A stretch of DNA of 64,000 nucleotides from Pseudomonas sp. UBA6562 (lineage in GTDB: Bacteria > Pseudomonadota > Gammaproteobacteria > Pseudomonadales > Pseudomonadaceae). Within the stretch, counting starts at the first letter, position 1, and every line of letters begins with the position of its first letter. Position numbers and translations under genes: made by a program. The notes under the pieces were generated by a model. The model saw only the letters and a program-made list of their open reading frames with translations, was not told the origin of the DNA and searched no databases. The stretch covers positions 124,001 through 188,000 of the forward strand of contig NZ_DJJS01000006.1 in NCBI RefSeq assembly GCF_002434265.1. The letters run 5' to 3'. Positions 56,646 through 64,000 of the stretch are shown one piece after another.

Positions 56646-57931
56646 GGCGCTACCCCCTTGCGTACCGGCACGCCGGCGCGGCTGATCCGAATCAGCCCGC
56701 GCGGGCGCCAGATCATCATCAACACCATCAACACGCCGAACAGCAGCACCCGGTACTCGGAGAAGCTGCGCAGCAGTTCCGGCGCCACGGTCAGCACGAA
56801 GGCCGCGATCACTACGCCCACCGTCGAGCCCATGCCGCCCAGCACCACGATGGCGAGGATCAGCGCCGACTCGAAGAAGGTGAACGACGACGGGTTGACG
56901 AAGCCTTGGTAGGTAGCGAAGAACACCCCCGCCAGGCCCGCCGTGGAGGCGCCCAGGGTGAAGGCCGAGAGCTTGACCAGCACGTGATTCAGGCCCATCG
57001 AGCGGCAGGCGATCTCGTCTTCGCGCAGCGCTTCCCAGGCGCGGCCCACCGGCATGCGGGTCAGGCGGTGCTTGATGTACAACACGGCCAGCACCACCAG
57101 GAACAGCACGATGTAGATGAACAGGAATTTCAGGTTGGGGTTGTAGTCGATGCCGAAGAACTCATGGAACGGCACCCCGCCGTCCTTGGCCCGGCGGCCG
57201 AACTCGAGGCCGAGGAAGGTCGGCGACGGCGCCGGCATGCCGTTCGGGCCGCCGGTGAAGGACAGCCAGTTGTTCAGCACCAGGCGAATGATCTCGCCGA
57301 AACCCAGGGTGACGATGGCCAGGTAGTCGCCGTGCATGCGCAACACCGGAAAGCCGAGGATGCACCCGGCCAGCGCCGCAGCGATGGCCGCCAGCGGCAG
57401 CACGCTCCAGAAGCCCAGGCCCAGGTACTGGTAGCCCAGCGCCAGGCCATAGGCGCCGATGGCGTAGAAGGCCACATAGCCCAGGTCGAGCAGCCCGGCC
57501 AGGCCCACCACGATGTTCAGGCCAAGGCCCAGCAGCACGTAGATCAAGCCGAGGATGACCACGGTCAACAGGTACTTGTTGGCGAAGATCGGGAACACGA
57601 TGGCGATCACCACCAGCGCCGGGATGATGTAGCGCAGCCGCGACTTGTAGTCCACCGGCCGCACGTGCACCCCGGAGCCATTGCTTTCGAAGCTTTGCAG
57701 CAGGCGTTGGCCGGGGGCGGTCTGCAGGTACAGGCTGAGCAGGAAGCGACCGACCATCACCGCGCCCACCAACCAGGCGACACGGGTGGGTTCGGCGTTG
57801 AAGCTGTAGCCGTCGAGCACCACGCCCACTACGGGGCCGAACACGATCAGGGCTAGCAGGCCGGCGACCAGGGTTTCGATCAGGCTTTTCTTGATGTCCA
57901 GCGCGGGAGAAGCAGTATGGGCAGAAGACAT
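56642..57931 (-). CDS. livM: branched-chain amino-acid ABC transporter, permease LivM
   Basis: This 429-residue permease starts at ATG 57931 (MSSAHTASPALDIKKSL) with AAGGTG upstream, 2 bp after the livH stop. It has about ten transmembrane helices. Family motifs include GLGLNIVVGLAGLLDLGYVAFYAIGAY, MHGDYLAIVTLGFGEI and GRAWEALREDEIACRSMGLN (the ATPase-coupling loop). LivM pairs with LivH in the membrane. Confidence 0.94.
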   Translation of the reverse strand: MSSAHTASPALDIKKSLIETLVAGLLALIVFGPVVGVVLDGYSFNAEPTRVAWLVGAVMVGRFLLSLYLQTAPGQRLLQSFESNGSGVHVRPVDYKSRLRYIIPALVVIAIVFPIFANKYLLTVVILGLIYVLLGLGLNIVVGLAGLLDLGYVAFYAIGAYGLALGYQYLGLGFWSVLPLAAIAAALAGCILGFPVLRMHGDYLAIVTLGFGEIIRLVLNNWLSFTGGPNGMPAPSPTFLGLEFGRRAKDGGVPFHEFFGIDYNPNLKFLFIYIVLFLVVLAVLYIKHRLTRMPVGRAWEALREDEIACRSMGLNHVLVKLSAFTLGASTAGLAGVFFATYQGFVNPSSFTFFESALILAIVVLGGMGSTVGVVIAAFVLTVAPELLRSFSEYRVLLFGVLMVLMMIWRPRGLIRISRAGVPVRKGVAP

Positions 57932-57933
57932 GT

Positions 57934-58848
57934 TCACACCTTGGCCACGAGCGGACGACCCAGCAGGCCCTGGGGTCGGAAGATGAGGATCAGGACCAGC
58001 AGCGAGAAGCTGAACACATCCTTGTAGTCGGAGTTGATCAAGCCGGCGAACAGCGACTCCGAAACCCCGAGGATGATCCCGCCCAGCATCGCGCCGGGCA
58101 GCGAGCCGATGCCGCCGAGCACCGCGGCGGTGAAGGCCTTGATGCCGATGATGAAGCCTGCGTAGAAGTCGAAGGTGCCGTAGTTGAGGGTGATCAACAC
58201 TCCGGCCAGGGCGGCCATCACCGCGCCGATGACGAACACGTAGGAAATCACCCGGTCGGTGTTGATGCCCAGGATCGACGCCATCTTGCGATCCTGCTGG
58301 GTGGCGCGGCACATGCGCCCCAGTTTTGTGTACTTGATCACGTAGGTGAGCAGGGCCATGCCGGCGAACGCGGCGACGAGAATGAAGATCTTGGTGTAGG
58401 TCAGTTGCACGAAGCCCGTCCCCACCTCAACGCGCATCGCGCCTTCGAGCAGGGTCGGCACGCCTTGCTGGCGGGCGCCCTGGCTGATCTGCGCGTAGTT
58501 CTGCAGGATCAGCGAAATGCCGATGGCGCTGATCAATGGGGCCAGACGGGTAGAGTTGCGCAGTGGGCGATAGGCGATGCGTTCGATGGTGAAACCGTAC
58601 ACGCCGGTGACCACGATGGTGAACAACAAGGTGCCCAACATCAGCAGCGGGAACGATTCGATACCGAAATAAGCCAGCAATGCCAGGCTGATCGCCGCGA
58701 GGTACGCGGAAATCATGTACACCTCGCCGTGCGCGAAGTTGATCATGCCGATGATGCCATAGACCATTGTGTAGCCGATGGCGATCAAGCCATAGACCGA
58801 CCCGAGGGTCAGGCCATTGACCAGTTGCTGCAGGAAAATACCATCCAT
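57934..58848 (-). CDS. livH: branched-chain amino-acid ABC transporter, permease LivH
   Basis: This 304-residue permease starts at ATG 58848 (MDGIFLQQLVNGLTLGSVYGLIAIGYTMVYGIIGMINFAHGE). It carries the LivH coupling loop RMCRATQQDRKMASILGINTDRVI and AAVLGGIGSLPGAMLGGIILG. It is separated from livK by ~150 bp containing a stable hairpin, a common arrangement that lets the binding protein be made in excess. Confidence 0.95.
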   Translation of the reverse strand: MDGIFLQQLVNGLTLGSVYGLIAIGYTMVYGIIGMINFAHGEVYMISAYLAAISLALLAYFGIESFPLLMLGTLLFTIVVTGVYGFTIERIAYRPLRNSTRLAPLISAIGISLILQNYAQISQGARQQGVPTLLEGAMRVEVGTGFVQLTYTKIFILVAAFAGMALLTYVIKYTKLGRMCRATQQDRKMASILGINTDRVISYVFVIGAVMAALAGVLITLNYGTFDFYAGFIIGIKAFTAAVLGGIGSLPGAMLGGIILGVSESLFAGLINSDYKDVFSFSLLVLILIFRPQGLLGRPLVAKV

Positions 58849-58970
58849 AAACGCAATCTCGCGTAGGTGAGATCGCACGCGCGCCAGGCACGCGGGGGCA
58901 GCGACGACACGGCCCTCGCGCCCCGGCCGCGCACGTATCTCCGAGTAGAGACAGGTGACGCTGGGGCGAT

Positions 58971-58992
58971 GGCCCGGGCGAGCGCCCAGGCC
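58971..58992 (-). promoter_or_regulatory. intra-operon hairpin between livK and livH
   Basis: GGCCCGGGCG-AG-CGCCCAGGCC forms a 10-bp stem (one mismatch) 10 bp beyond the livK stop. There is no T-run. It may protect the livK message from 3' decay or attenuate read-through into livHMGF. Confidence 0.55.
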
Positions 58993-59002
58993 TCGGCCAT
59001 GG

Positions 59003-60139
59003 TTATTGTTGTTTGTCCAGCTGGTGGTACTTGCCGTCTTTGTCCCACTGGTAGACCACGTAGTCGGAGACGGTCAGGTCGCCCTTCTGGTCCCATTTCT
59101 TCTCGCCCATGACGGTCTGCACCGGGTTGGCCTTGAGCCACTTGGCGGCGGCTTCGCCCTCGTTCGACTTGGCACCGTTGAAGGCGGCCGCCAGCGCTTG
59201 CAGCGAGGCGTAGGCATACAGGGTGTAGCCTTCAGGCTCGGTGCCGCCCTTGCGGAACTCGTCGACCACCGCCTTGCTGTCGGGCAGCAGGCGCGGATCG
59301 GCGCCGAAGGTCATGTACACGCCATCGACGTACTGGGCGCCGCCTGCCGTGGCGACCAGTTCGTCGGTGACGATGCCGTCGTCGGACATGAACTTCACGT
59401 CCTTGAGGCCCTGCTCGCGCATCTGCCGTACCAGGGGCCCGGCTTCGGGGTGCAGGCCGCCGAAGTAGACGACGTCGGCACCGGTGGAGCGGATCTTGGT
59501 GACCACGGCGCTGAAGTCTTTTTCGCCACGGGTCAGGCCCTCGTACAGGACCGGCTCGACGCCGCGCTTCTGCAGCTGCGCCTTGGTCGCGTCCGCCAGG
59601 CCCTGGCCGTAGGTGTCCTTGTCGTGCAGCACCACCACCTTCTTGCCCTTGAGCACATCGACGATGTAGTTGCCGGCGACCACGCCCTGTTGGTCGTCAC
59701 GTCCGCACATGCGGAACATGCCGCTCAGGCCGCGCTCGGTGACTTGCGGGTTGGTCGAACCGGGCGTGATGGCGATCACGCCGGCTTCGTCGTACACCTC
59801 AGAGGCCGGAATGGTATTGGACGAACAGAAGTGCCCGACCACGCCGATCACCTTGTCCTGGTCCACCAGGCGGTTGGCCACCGAGACGGCCTGCTTGGGT
59901 TCGCAGGCGTCGTCGCCCTTGACCAGCACGATCTTCTCGCCGTTGACGCCGCCCGCGGCGTTGATCTTGTCGGCGGCCGCTTGCGCACCTTTCATGTATT
60001 GCTCGCCGAACGCTGCGTTGGCACCGGTCATCGGCCCTGCGACACCGATCTTGACGTCGGCTTGTACATACGAAGAAACACCCAGGGCCATGGCGATGGC
60101 CATAGCCAGGAAACCTTTCTTGTAAAACGTCTGCGACAT
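59003..60139 (-). CDS. braC: branched-chain amino-acid binding protein (LivJ/LivK/BraC)
   Basis: This 378-residue periplasmic binding protein has a signal peptide (FLAMAIAMALGVSSYVQA), then DVKIGVAGPMTGANAAFGEQYMKGAQAAADKINAAGGV. A ligand-site region is ITPGSTNPQVTERG. Conserved Cys residues (GDDACEP and GHFCSSN) form the family disulfide. It delivers Leu/Ile/Val, and in Pseudomonas also Ala/Thr, to LivHMGF. AGGAGCACCACCTC precedes the ATG. Confidence 0.94.
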   Translation of the reverse strand: MSQTFYKKGFLAMAIAMALGVSSYVQADVKIGVAGPMTGANAAFGEQYMKGAQAAADKINAAGGVNGEKIVLVKGDDACEPKQAVSVANRLVDQDKVIGVVGHFCSSNTIPASEVYDEAGVIAITPGSTNPQVTERGLSGMFRMCGRDDQQGVVAGNYIVDVLKGKKVVVLHDKDTYGQGLADATKAQLQKRGVEPVLYEGLTRGEKDFSAVVTKIRSTGADVVYFGGLHPEAGPLVRQMREQGLKDVKFMSDDGIVTDELVATAGGAQYVDGVYMTFGADPRLLPDSKAVVDEFRKGGTEPEGYTLYAYASLQALAAAFNGAKSNEGEAAAKWLKANPVQTVMGEKKWDQKGDLTVSDYVVYQWDKDGKYHQLDKQQ

Positions 60140-60588
60140 GAGGTGGTGCTCCTAGGGTTTTTTTATTGGTCAGCACTTGGACTTCGCTACCCTTTGCGCA
60201 GAGCAAGGGCCGTGCCATCACTCTGACTTTGCCGTAGGTGCCCTCCTTCAACGCTCTACGGCGGTCTGCCGGTCACGAGAGGCTTGGCAGCGCCACCGTC
60301 TAGACAAGGCAAAGCGCCACCCGTCAGCGCATCGGGCGCCACCACGCCCCCTGCGCGGTGCAACCCCGCTCGTTGCCTGCAAACGACTTCGCTGTAACAA
60401 ACGACGTCACCGAACTGCACATCATCGGTGCGCGATTGCTACGCAGGGCACTGTTTCCACGCGAAATGCGGTGCGTGTGCCCAGACCGGTGTCACCAGGA
60501 AATGCCGCTTGGGCGGCAAACACTGGCACAATGGCCGCTTCCCCGCGCTTGCGCCGTTCAGCCAGCGCCGCCGACCTGGAGCCCCTCG
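60140..60588. other. divergent control region between braC and pncB (449 bp)
   Basis: Promoters for both divergent units must lie here. I identified the braC ribosome site but no named operator, repeat or small gene. Confidence 0.5.
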
Positions 60589-61794
60589 ATGAACGAGAGC
60601 GCATTTTCCAAGCGCATCGTGCATAACCTGCTCGACACCGACTTCTACAAACTGACGATGATGCAGGCTGTCCTGCACAACTACCCCGATGCCGACGTGG
60701 AGTGGGAGTTTCGTTGCCGCAACGGCGAAGACCTGCGGCCCTACCTCGGCGAGATCCGCCACCAGGTCGAAGCCCTCGCCGACCTGACCCTCGATCCGGG
60801 CCAGTTGGGCTTTCTGGAACGCATCAGCTTTCTCAAGCCCGACTTCCTGCGCTTTCTCGGGCTGTTCCGCTTCAACCTGCGCTACCTGCACATCGGCATC
60901 GACGACGACCAGCTGAGCCTGCGCATCCGCGGTCCGTGGCTGCACGTGATCCTCTTCGAGGTGCCGCTGCTGGCGATCATCAGCGAAGTGCGCAACCGCC
61001 ACCTGCACCCCGACATGCCCTTGTCCGCCGCGCGCGAGCAACTGCACCGCAAGTTCGACTGGTTGCAACGAAACGCCAGCGCCGAAGAGCTGGCTGCCTT
61101 GCAGGTGGCCGACTTCGGCACCCGCCGGCGCTTTTCCAGCCAGGTGCAGGCCGAAGTGGTGAAGGTGCTGCGCGACGACTTCCCGGCCCGCTTCGTCGGC
61201 ACCAGCAACGTCGACCTGGCCTGGAAGCTGGGCCTCAAGCCCTTGGGCACCATGGCCCACGAGTGGATCATGGCGCACCAGCAGCTCGGCCCGCGGCTGA
61301 TCGACAGCCAGGCCGCCGCCCTGGACTGCTGGGTGCGCGAGTACCGCGGCCTGCTCGGCATCGCGCTGACCGACTGCATCACCACCGACGCCTTCCTCGG
61401 CGACTTCGATCTGTATTTCGCCAAGCTGTTCGACGGCCTGCGCCACGACTCCGGCGACCCCATCGCCTGGGCCGAGAAAGCCGTGGCGCACTATCAGAAA
61501 CTGGGCATCGACCCGATGACCAAGACCCTGGTGTTCTCCGACGGCCTGGACCTGCCGCGCGCGTTGCAGATCTTTCGGGCACTGCGCGGGCGCATCAATG
61601 TCAGTTTCGGTATCGGCACCAACCTCACCTGCGACCTGCCCGGCGTAGCGCCGATGAGCATCGTGCTGAAAATGACCGACTGCAACGGCTCACCGGTCGC
61701 CAAGATTTCCGACGAAGCGGCCAAAACCCAATGCCGCGACGCCAATTTCGTTTCTTACCTGCGTCATGTCTTCAACGTTCCGCTCAAGGAGTGA
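60589..61794 (+). CDS. pncB: nicotinate phosphoribosyltransferase
   Basis: This 401-residue enzyme converts nicotinate, PRPP and ATP to nicotinate mononucleotide for NAD salvage. Seen: LLDTDFYKLTMMQAVLHNYPDADVEWEFRCRNG at the start, DFGTRRRFSSQVQ, FVGTSNVDLAWKLGLKPLGTMAHEW (phosphorylated His region), GLRHDSGDP and SFGIGTNLTCDL. The start is ATG 60589 with GGAG upstream. nadE follows after 3 bp, so the two form one NAD-synthesis unit. Confidence 0.95.
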   Translation: MNESAFSKRIVHNLLDTDFYKLTMMQAVLHNYPDADVEWEFRCRNGEDLRPYLGEIRHQVEALADLTLDPGQLGFLERISFLKPDFLRFLGLFRFNLRYLHIGIDDDQLSLRIRGPWLHVILFEVPLLAIISEVRNRHLHPDMPLSAAREQLHRKFDWLQRNASAEELAALQVADFGTRRRFSSQVQAEVVKVLRDDFPARFVGTSNVDLAWKLGLKPLGTMAHEWIMAHQQLGPRLIDSQAAALDCWVREYRGLLGIALTDCITTDAFLGDFDLYFAKLFDGLRHDSGDPIAWAEKAVAHYQKLGIDPMTKTLVFSDGLDLPRALQIFRALRGRINVSFGIGTNLTCDLPGVAPMSIVLKMTDCNGSPVAKISDEAAKTQCRDANFVSYLRHVFNVPLKE

Positions 61795-61797
61795 CCC

Positions 61798-62625
61798 ATG
61801 CGCGCCACCCAGCAAGAAATCGCTCAAAAACTCAACGTCCAACCGCCTTTCACCGATGCGCAGCACATTGATCGCGAGATCGTTCATCGCGTCGCCTTCA
61901 TCAAGCAATGCCTGCTCAGCGCGCACCTCAAGACGCTGGTGCTGGGCATCAGTGGCGGTGTGGATTCGCTCACCGCCGCCCTGCTCGCTCAACGCGCCAT
62001 CAACGAATTGCGTGCCGACAGCCGGGACGACGCCTATCGCTTCATCGCCGTGCGCCTGCCCTATGGCGTGCAGCGCGACGAAGACGATGCCCAGGCCTGC
62101 CTGGCCTTTATCAAGCCGGACGAAGTGCATACCGTCGACATCGCCCCTGCGGTCAAGGCCTTGAAAGCCGAAGTGCACACCCTGCAGGACGGCACCCAGG
62201 AACACGTCGACTTCGTCATGGGCAACGCCAAGGCGCGCATGCGCATGCTGGCCCAGTACACCATCGCTGGCGCGCGCGCAGGGCTGGTGATCGGCACCGA
62301 CCATGCGGCCGAAGCGGTGATGGGCTTCTTCACCAAGTTCGGTGACGGCGCCTGCGACCTTGCACCTTTGAGCGGGCTGGTGAAGAACCAGGTACGCACC
62401 CTCGCGCGGCACATGGGCGCGCCCGAGAACCTGGTGGAAAAAGTGCCGACCGCCGACCTCGAAGACCTGGCACCCGGCAAGCCGGATGAAGTCTCGCATG
62501 GCATCACCTATGCGCAGATCGATGCGTTTTTGCACGGGGAAGACGTGGACGAGGATGTTTCGGACACCATCATCGCCACGTACCGCAAGACCCAGCACAA
62601 GCGCGAACTGCCGTTCGCGCCGTGA
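61798..62625 (+). CDS. nadE: NH3-dependent NAD+ synthetase
   Basis: This 275-residue enzyme amidates nicotinate adenine dinucleotide to NAD+. It has LGISGGVDSLTAALLAQ (PP-loop SGGVDS), the NAD-binding TIAGARAGLVIGTDHAAEAVMGFFTKFGDGACDLAPLSGL and KVPTADLEDLAPGKPDE. It lacks the glutaminase domain, so ammonia is the donor. The ribosome site AAGGAG overlaps the end of pncB. Confidence 0.96.
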   Translation: MRATQQEIAQKLNVQPPFTDAQHIDREIVHRVAFIKQCLLSAHLKTLVLGISGGVDSLTAALLAQRAINELRADSRDDAYRFIAVRLPYGVQRDEDDAQACLAFIKPDEVHTVDIAPAVKALKAEVHTLQDGTQEHVDFVMGNAKARMRMLAQYTIAGARAGLVIGTDHAAEAVMGFFTKFGDGACDLAPLSGLVKNQVRTLARHMGAPENLVEKVPTADLEDLAPGKPDEVSHGITYAQIDAFLHGEDVDEDVSDTIIATYRKTQHKRELPFAP

Positions 62626-62635
62626 GGCGTTGCGG

Positions 62636-62657
62636 GGAGCGGGCGATCGCCCGCTCC
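62636..62657. terminator. 22-bp perfect palindrome between convergent nadE and azurin genes
   Basis: GGAGCGGGCG-AT-CGCCCGCTCC can form a very stable hairpin on either strand 10 bp after each gene. No T-run follows, so it may act as a decay barrier or a bidirectional Rho-assisted terminator. Confidence 0.65.
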
Positions 62658-62668
62658 TGAAGCAAGAC

Positions 62669-63118
62669 TTACTTGACCACCACCTTGCCTTTCATCATGG
62701 CGATGTGGCCGGGGAAGGTGCAGAAGAAGCTGTAGTCGCCACCGGCCTCGAGTTTGGAGGCGTCGAACTTGACCTCGGTTTCCTTCTCCGGCGCGCCGAT
62801 CAGCTTGGTGTGGGCGATGATCGCGGCGTTGTCGGCCTTGATGTAGTCGTTGGCCTCGCCCTGGCTCATGCCTTCGGTGGCGATGGCCTGCATGTCGGCG
62901 GTCTTGCTGATCACCAGGTTGTGGCCCATCACGTTTTTCGGCAGGTTGCCCGAGTGGGTCAGCTTGACGGTAAATTCCTTGCAGCTCTTGTCGACCGTGA
63001 TTTCCTTGGTGTCGTAGGACATCTGGTCGGTGGAGTCGACGGTGACCGAGCATTGGGCGGCGAATACGCCGGTGCTGGCGAGGGTCAGCAGGGATACCGC
63101 TACGGCTTTGGCAAACAT
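62669..63118 (-). CDS. azu: azurin (blue copper protein)
   Basis: This 149-residue protein has a cleavable signal peptide (AVAVSLLTLASTGVFA) and a mature ~129-residue cupredoxin. Copper ligands are present: His in NVMGHNLV, Cys and His in SFFCTFPGHIAMMKG, and the axial Met. The disulfide Cys residues are in AAQCSV and DKSCKEF. Azurin carries electrons in the periplasm, classically to nitrite reductase and cytochrome oxidases. An ANR-type box upstream fits low-oxygen induction. Confidence 0.97.
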   Translation of the reverse strand: MFAKAVAVSLLTLASTGVFAAQCSVTVDSTDQMSYDTKEITVDKSCKEFTVKLTHSGNLPKNVMGHNLVISKTADMQAIATEGMSQGEANDYIKADNAAIIAHTKLIGAPEKETEVKFDASKLEAGGDYSFFCTFPGHIAMMKGKVVVK

Positions 63119-63177
63119 CTTGAATCTCCTAGGCAGGGTGTTCGTTGCGAGACTGCCCGGTTACACCGTGGCCCGCG

Positions 63178-63191
63178 CTGATATGAATCAA
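63178..63191 (-). promoter_or_regulatory. ANR/FNR box upstream of azurin
   Basis: CTGAT-ATGA-ATCAA matches TTGAT-N4-ATCAA with one mismatch, 60 bp upstream of the azurin start. This agrees with the known ANR control of azu in P. aeruginosa. Confidence 0.75.
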
Positions 63192-63232
63192 GCGCAGCGT
63201 CAAGGGGGCAGCCAGTAGAATTGTTCAATCGA

Positions 63233-63242
63233 TTGTATACAA
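63233..63242. promoter_or_regulatory. TTGTATACAA palindrome upstream of the 30-residue gene
   Basis: A perfect 10-bp palindrome, 68 bp upstream of the short gene. It is the half-site style of FadR/VanR-type GntR regulators. No regulator gene is adjacent. Confidence 0.5.
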
Positions 63243-63310
63243 CTTATCTAAGTGCGCATCATGCACCCTTGATAGACGATGGGACAACCGCTCATTTAGG
63301 AGTAATTGCA

Positions 63311-63403
63311 ATGTCCCTTGGAAGCTTGATGCGCGGCATGCTCGCCGCTTATGCCTGTGGCGCCAGTGGCGCGGCACTTTGCGAATTCGCCCGGCCGGAG
63401 TGA
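63311..63403 (+). CDS. 30-residue peptide gene of unknown function
   Basis: ATG 63311 lies 7 bases after a strong AGGAGT. The peptide (MSLGSLMRGMLAAYACGASG then AALCEFARPE) is hydrophobic in the middle, with two Cys and an acidic C-terminus. It may be a small membrane peptide. It is flanked upstream by a 10-bp palindrome and downstream by a perfect terminator, so it looks like a complete transcription unit. An alternative frame from 63221 lacks a ribosome site. Confidence 0.6.
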   Translation: MSLGSLMRGMLAAYACGASGAALCEFARPE

Positions 63404-63456
63404 TCGGCCCTTTGCCACACAGGGTCGGACCTGCGCGCCGACCATCTGAACTGCAG

Positions 63457-63493
63457 AAACGACTCGGGGGCCTTAGCGGCCCCCGAGTCGTTT
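63457..63493. terminator. bidirectional intrinsic terminator
   Basis: AAACGACTCGGGGGCC and GGCCCCCGAGTCGTTT form a perfect 16-bp stem around a TTAGC loop, with A/T ends that give U-runs on both strands. It separates the short gene from ygiQ. Confidence 0.92.
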
Positions 63494-63495
63494 GC

Positions 63496-64000
63496 TCAGC
63501 GTGGAATCACCGGCTGGCGCGGCTTCTTGCCCTTGCCGGGCTTGCCGCCCTTGGCCGCTTCCTTGCGCTCCTTGGCCGCCTGCTGGTTGCGGGCGAAGGC
63601 TTCGGCCTTGGCTTTCTCGCGCTTGTCCCATGGCTGGCTGCCGTCGCTGGCGCGTGGCGGCAGGCCGGTGTGCTGGGTCAAGATCTTCTGCTCCTTGCCC
63701 ACCTTATGGCTGCCGGCAGGCGTGGAGTTCTTGCGCCGCGCGCTCTGGTAGCTGTCGCTTTGCGGCTGATGCAGGGGAATCAACTGGTGCTTGCCCGGCC
63801 CGATCAGGTCGGCACGGCCCATGCGCTCGAGCGCCTCGCGCAGCATCGGCCAGCCTTTCGGGTCGTGGTAGCGCAGGAAGGCCTTGTGCAACCGGCGCTG
63901 CTCGTCGCTCTTGACGATCTCCACGCCTTCGCTCTTGTAGGTGACCTTGCGCAGCGGGTTCTTGCCCGAGTGGTACATGGCCGTGGCCGAGGCCATGGGC
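63496..64000 (-). CDS. ygiQ: YgiQ-family radical SAM protein, C-terminal part (5' end outside window)
   Basis: The frame continues past the right edge (Pro before Met-Ala-Ser-Ala-Thr-Ala-Met-Tyr), so this is the last ~168 residues of a much longer protein. The segment AMYHSGKNPLRKVTYKSEGVEIVK, then DEQRRLHKAFLRYHDPKGWPMLREALERMGRADLIG, is the conserved C-terminal DUF3362 region of YgiQ/UPF0313. The tail is Lys/Ala/Gly-rich and disordered. The radical SAM cluster lies outside the window. The function of YgiQ is unknown. Confidence 0.9.
   Translation of the reverse strand, partial: PMASATAMYHSGKNPLRKVTYKSEGVEIVKSDEQRRLHKAFLRYHDPKGWPMLREALERMGRADLIGPGKHQLIPLHQPQSDSYQSARRKNSTPAGSHKVGKEQKILTQHTGLPPRASDGSQPWDKREKAKAEAFARNQQAAKERKEAAKGGKPGKGKKPRQPVIPR

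Overview
The window is high-GC chromosomal DNA from a fluorescent Pseudomonas, most likely of the P. putida group. This rests on the pyoverdine-type synthetases with a ferripyoverdine-type receptor, the braC/liv operon followed by pncB-nadE-azurin-ygiQ, DUF3077 and DUF2076 proteins, and REP-like double hairpins. No rRNA, tRNA or CRISPR array was seen.

Positions 1-27,600 are a siderophore island. The left edge holds the 3' end of a + strand non-ribosomal peptide synthetase (NRPS) with the releasing thioesterase. Convergent to it is a TonB-dependent receptor with an N-terminal signalling domain (fpvA-like). An S-type pyocin DNase and its immunity gene come next. Three overlapping NRPS genes on the - strand (27523 down to 7322) follow. 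Hand-read specificity codes predict the partial chain Thr-Thr-D-Ser-Ala(?)-Asp. The Asp module is split: its condensation domain and an Fe(II)/2-oxoglutarate beta-hydroxylase end one protein, and a condensation-like interface domain, the Asp-activating domain and the carrier form the next, so the Asp is probably beta-hydroxylated. PvdS-type promoter candidates precede both the receptor and the first NRPS gene.

Positions 27,800-46,800 are mostly ordinary chromosome: a GabP-like permease, an MscS-family channel, a RhlE-like helicase, a YedA-like exporter, NYN and DUF2076 proteins, HrpB, an AI-2E transporter and PsiF. Accessory insertions lie among them: two DUF3077 paralogues, an orphan RHS-core protein with a TTGGGG microsatellite, a glutathione-transferase/TetR pair sharing a 14-bp operator, a 301-bp insertion-sequence remnant and an AT-rich orphan gene.

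Positions 46,900-54,500 carry OsmE, a ferritin-like protein, an AsmA protein, a secreted 15-residue-repeat protein behind a possible Fur box, a DesT/FabR-like regulator, an AGE epimerase and an SDR dehydrogenase. The 54,490-55,056 gap holds an unexpected cluster of DnaA-box sequences. Positions 55,057-64,000 carry the branched-chain amino-acid ABC operon (livK-H-M-G-F), pncB-nadE, azurin with an ANR box, a 30-residue mini-gene with its own operator-like palindrome and terminator, and the 3' end of ygiQ.
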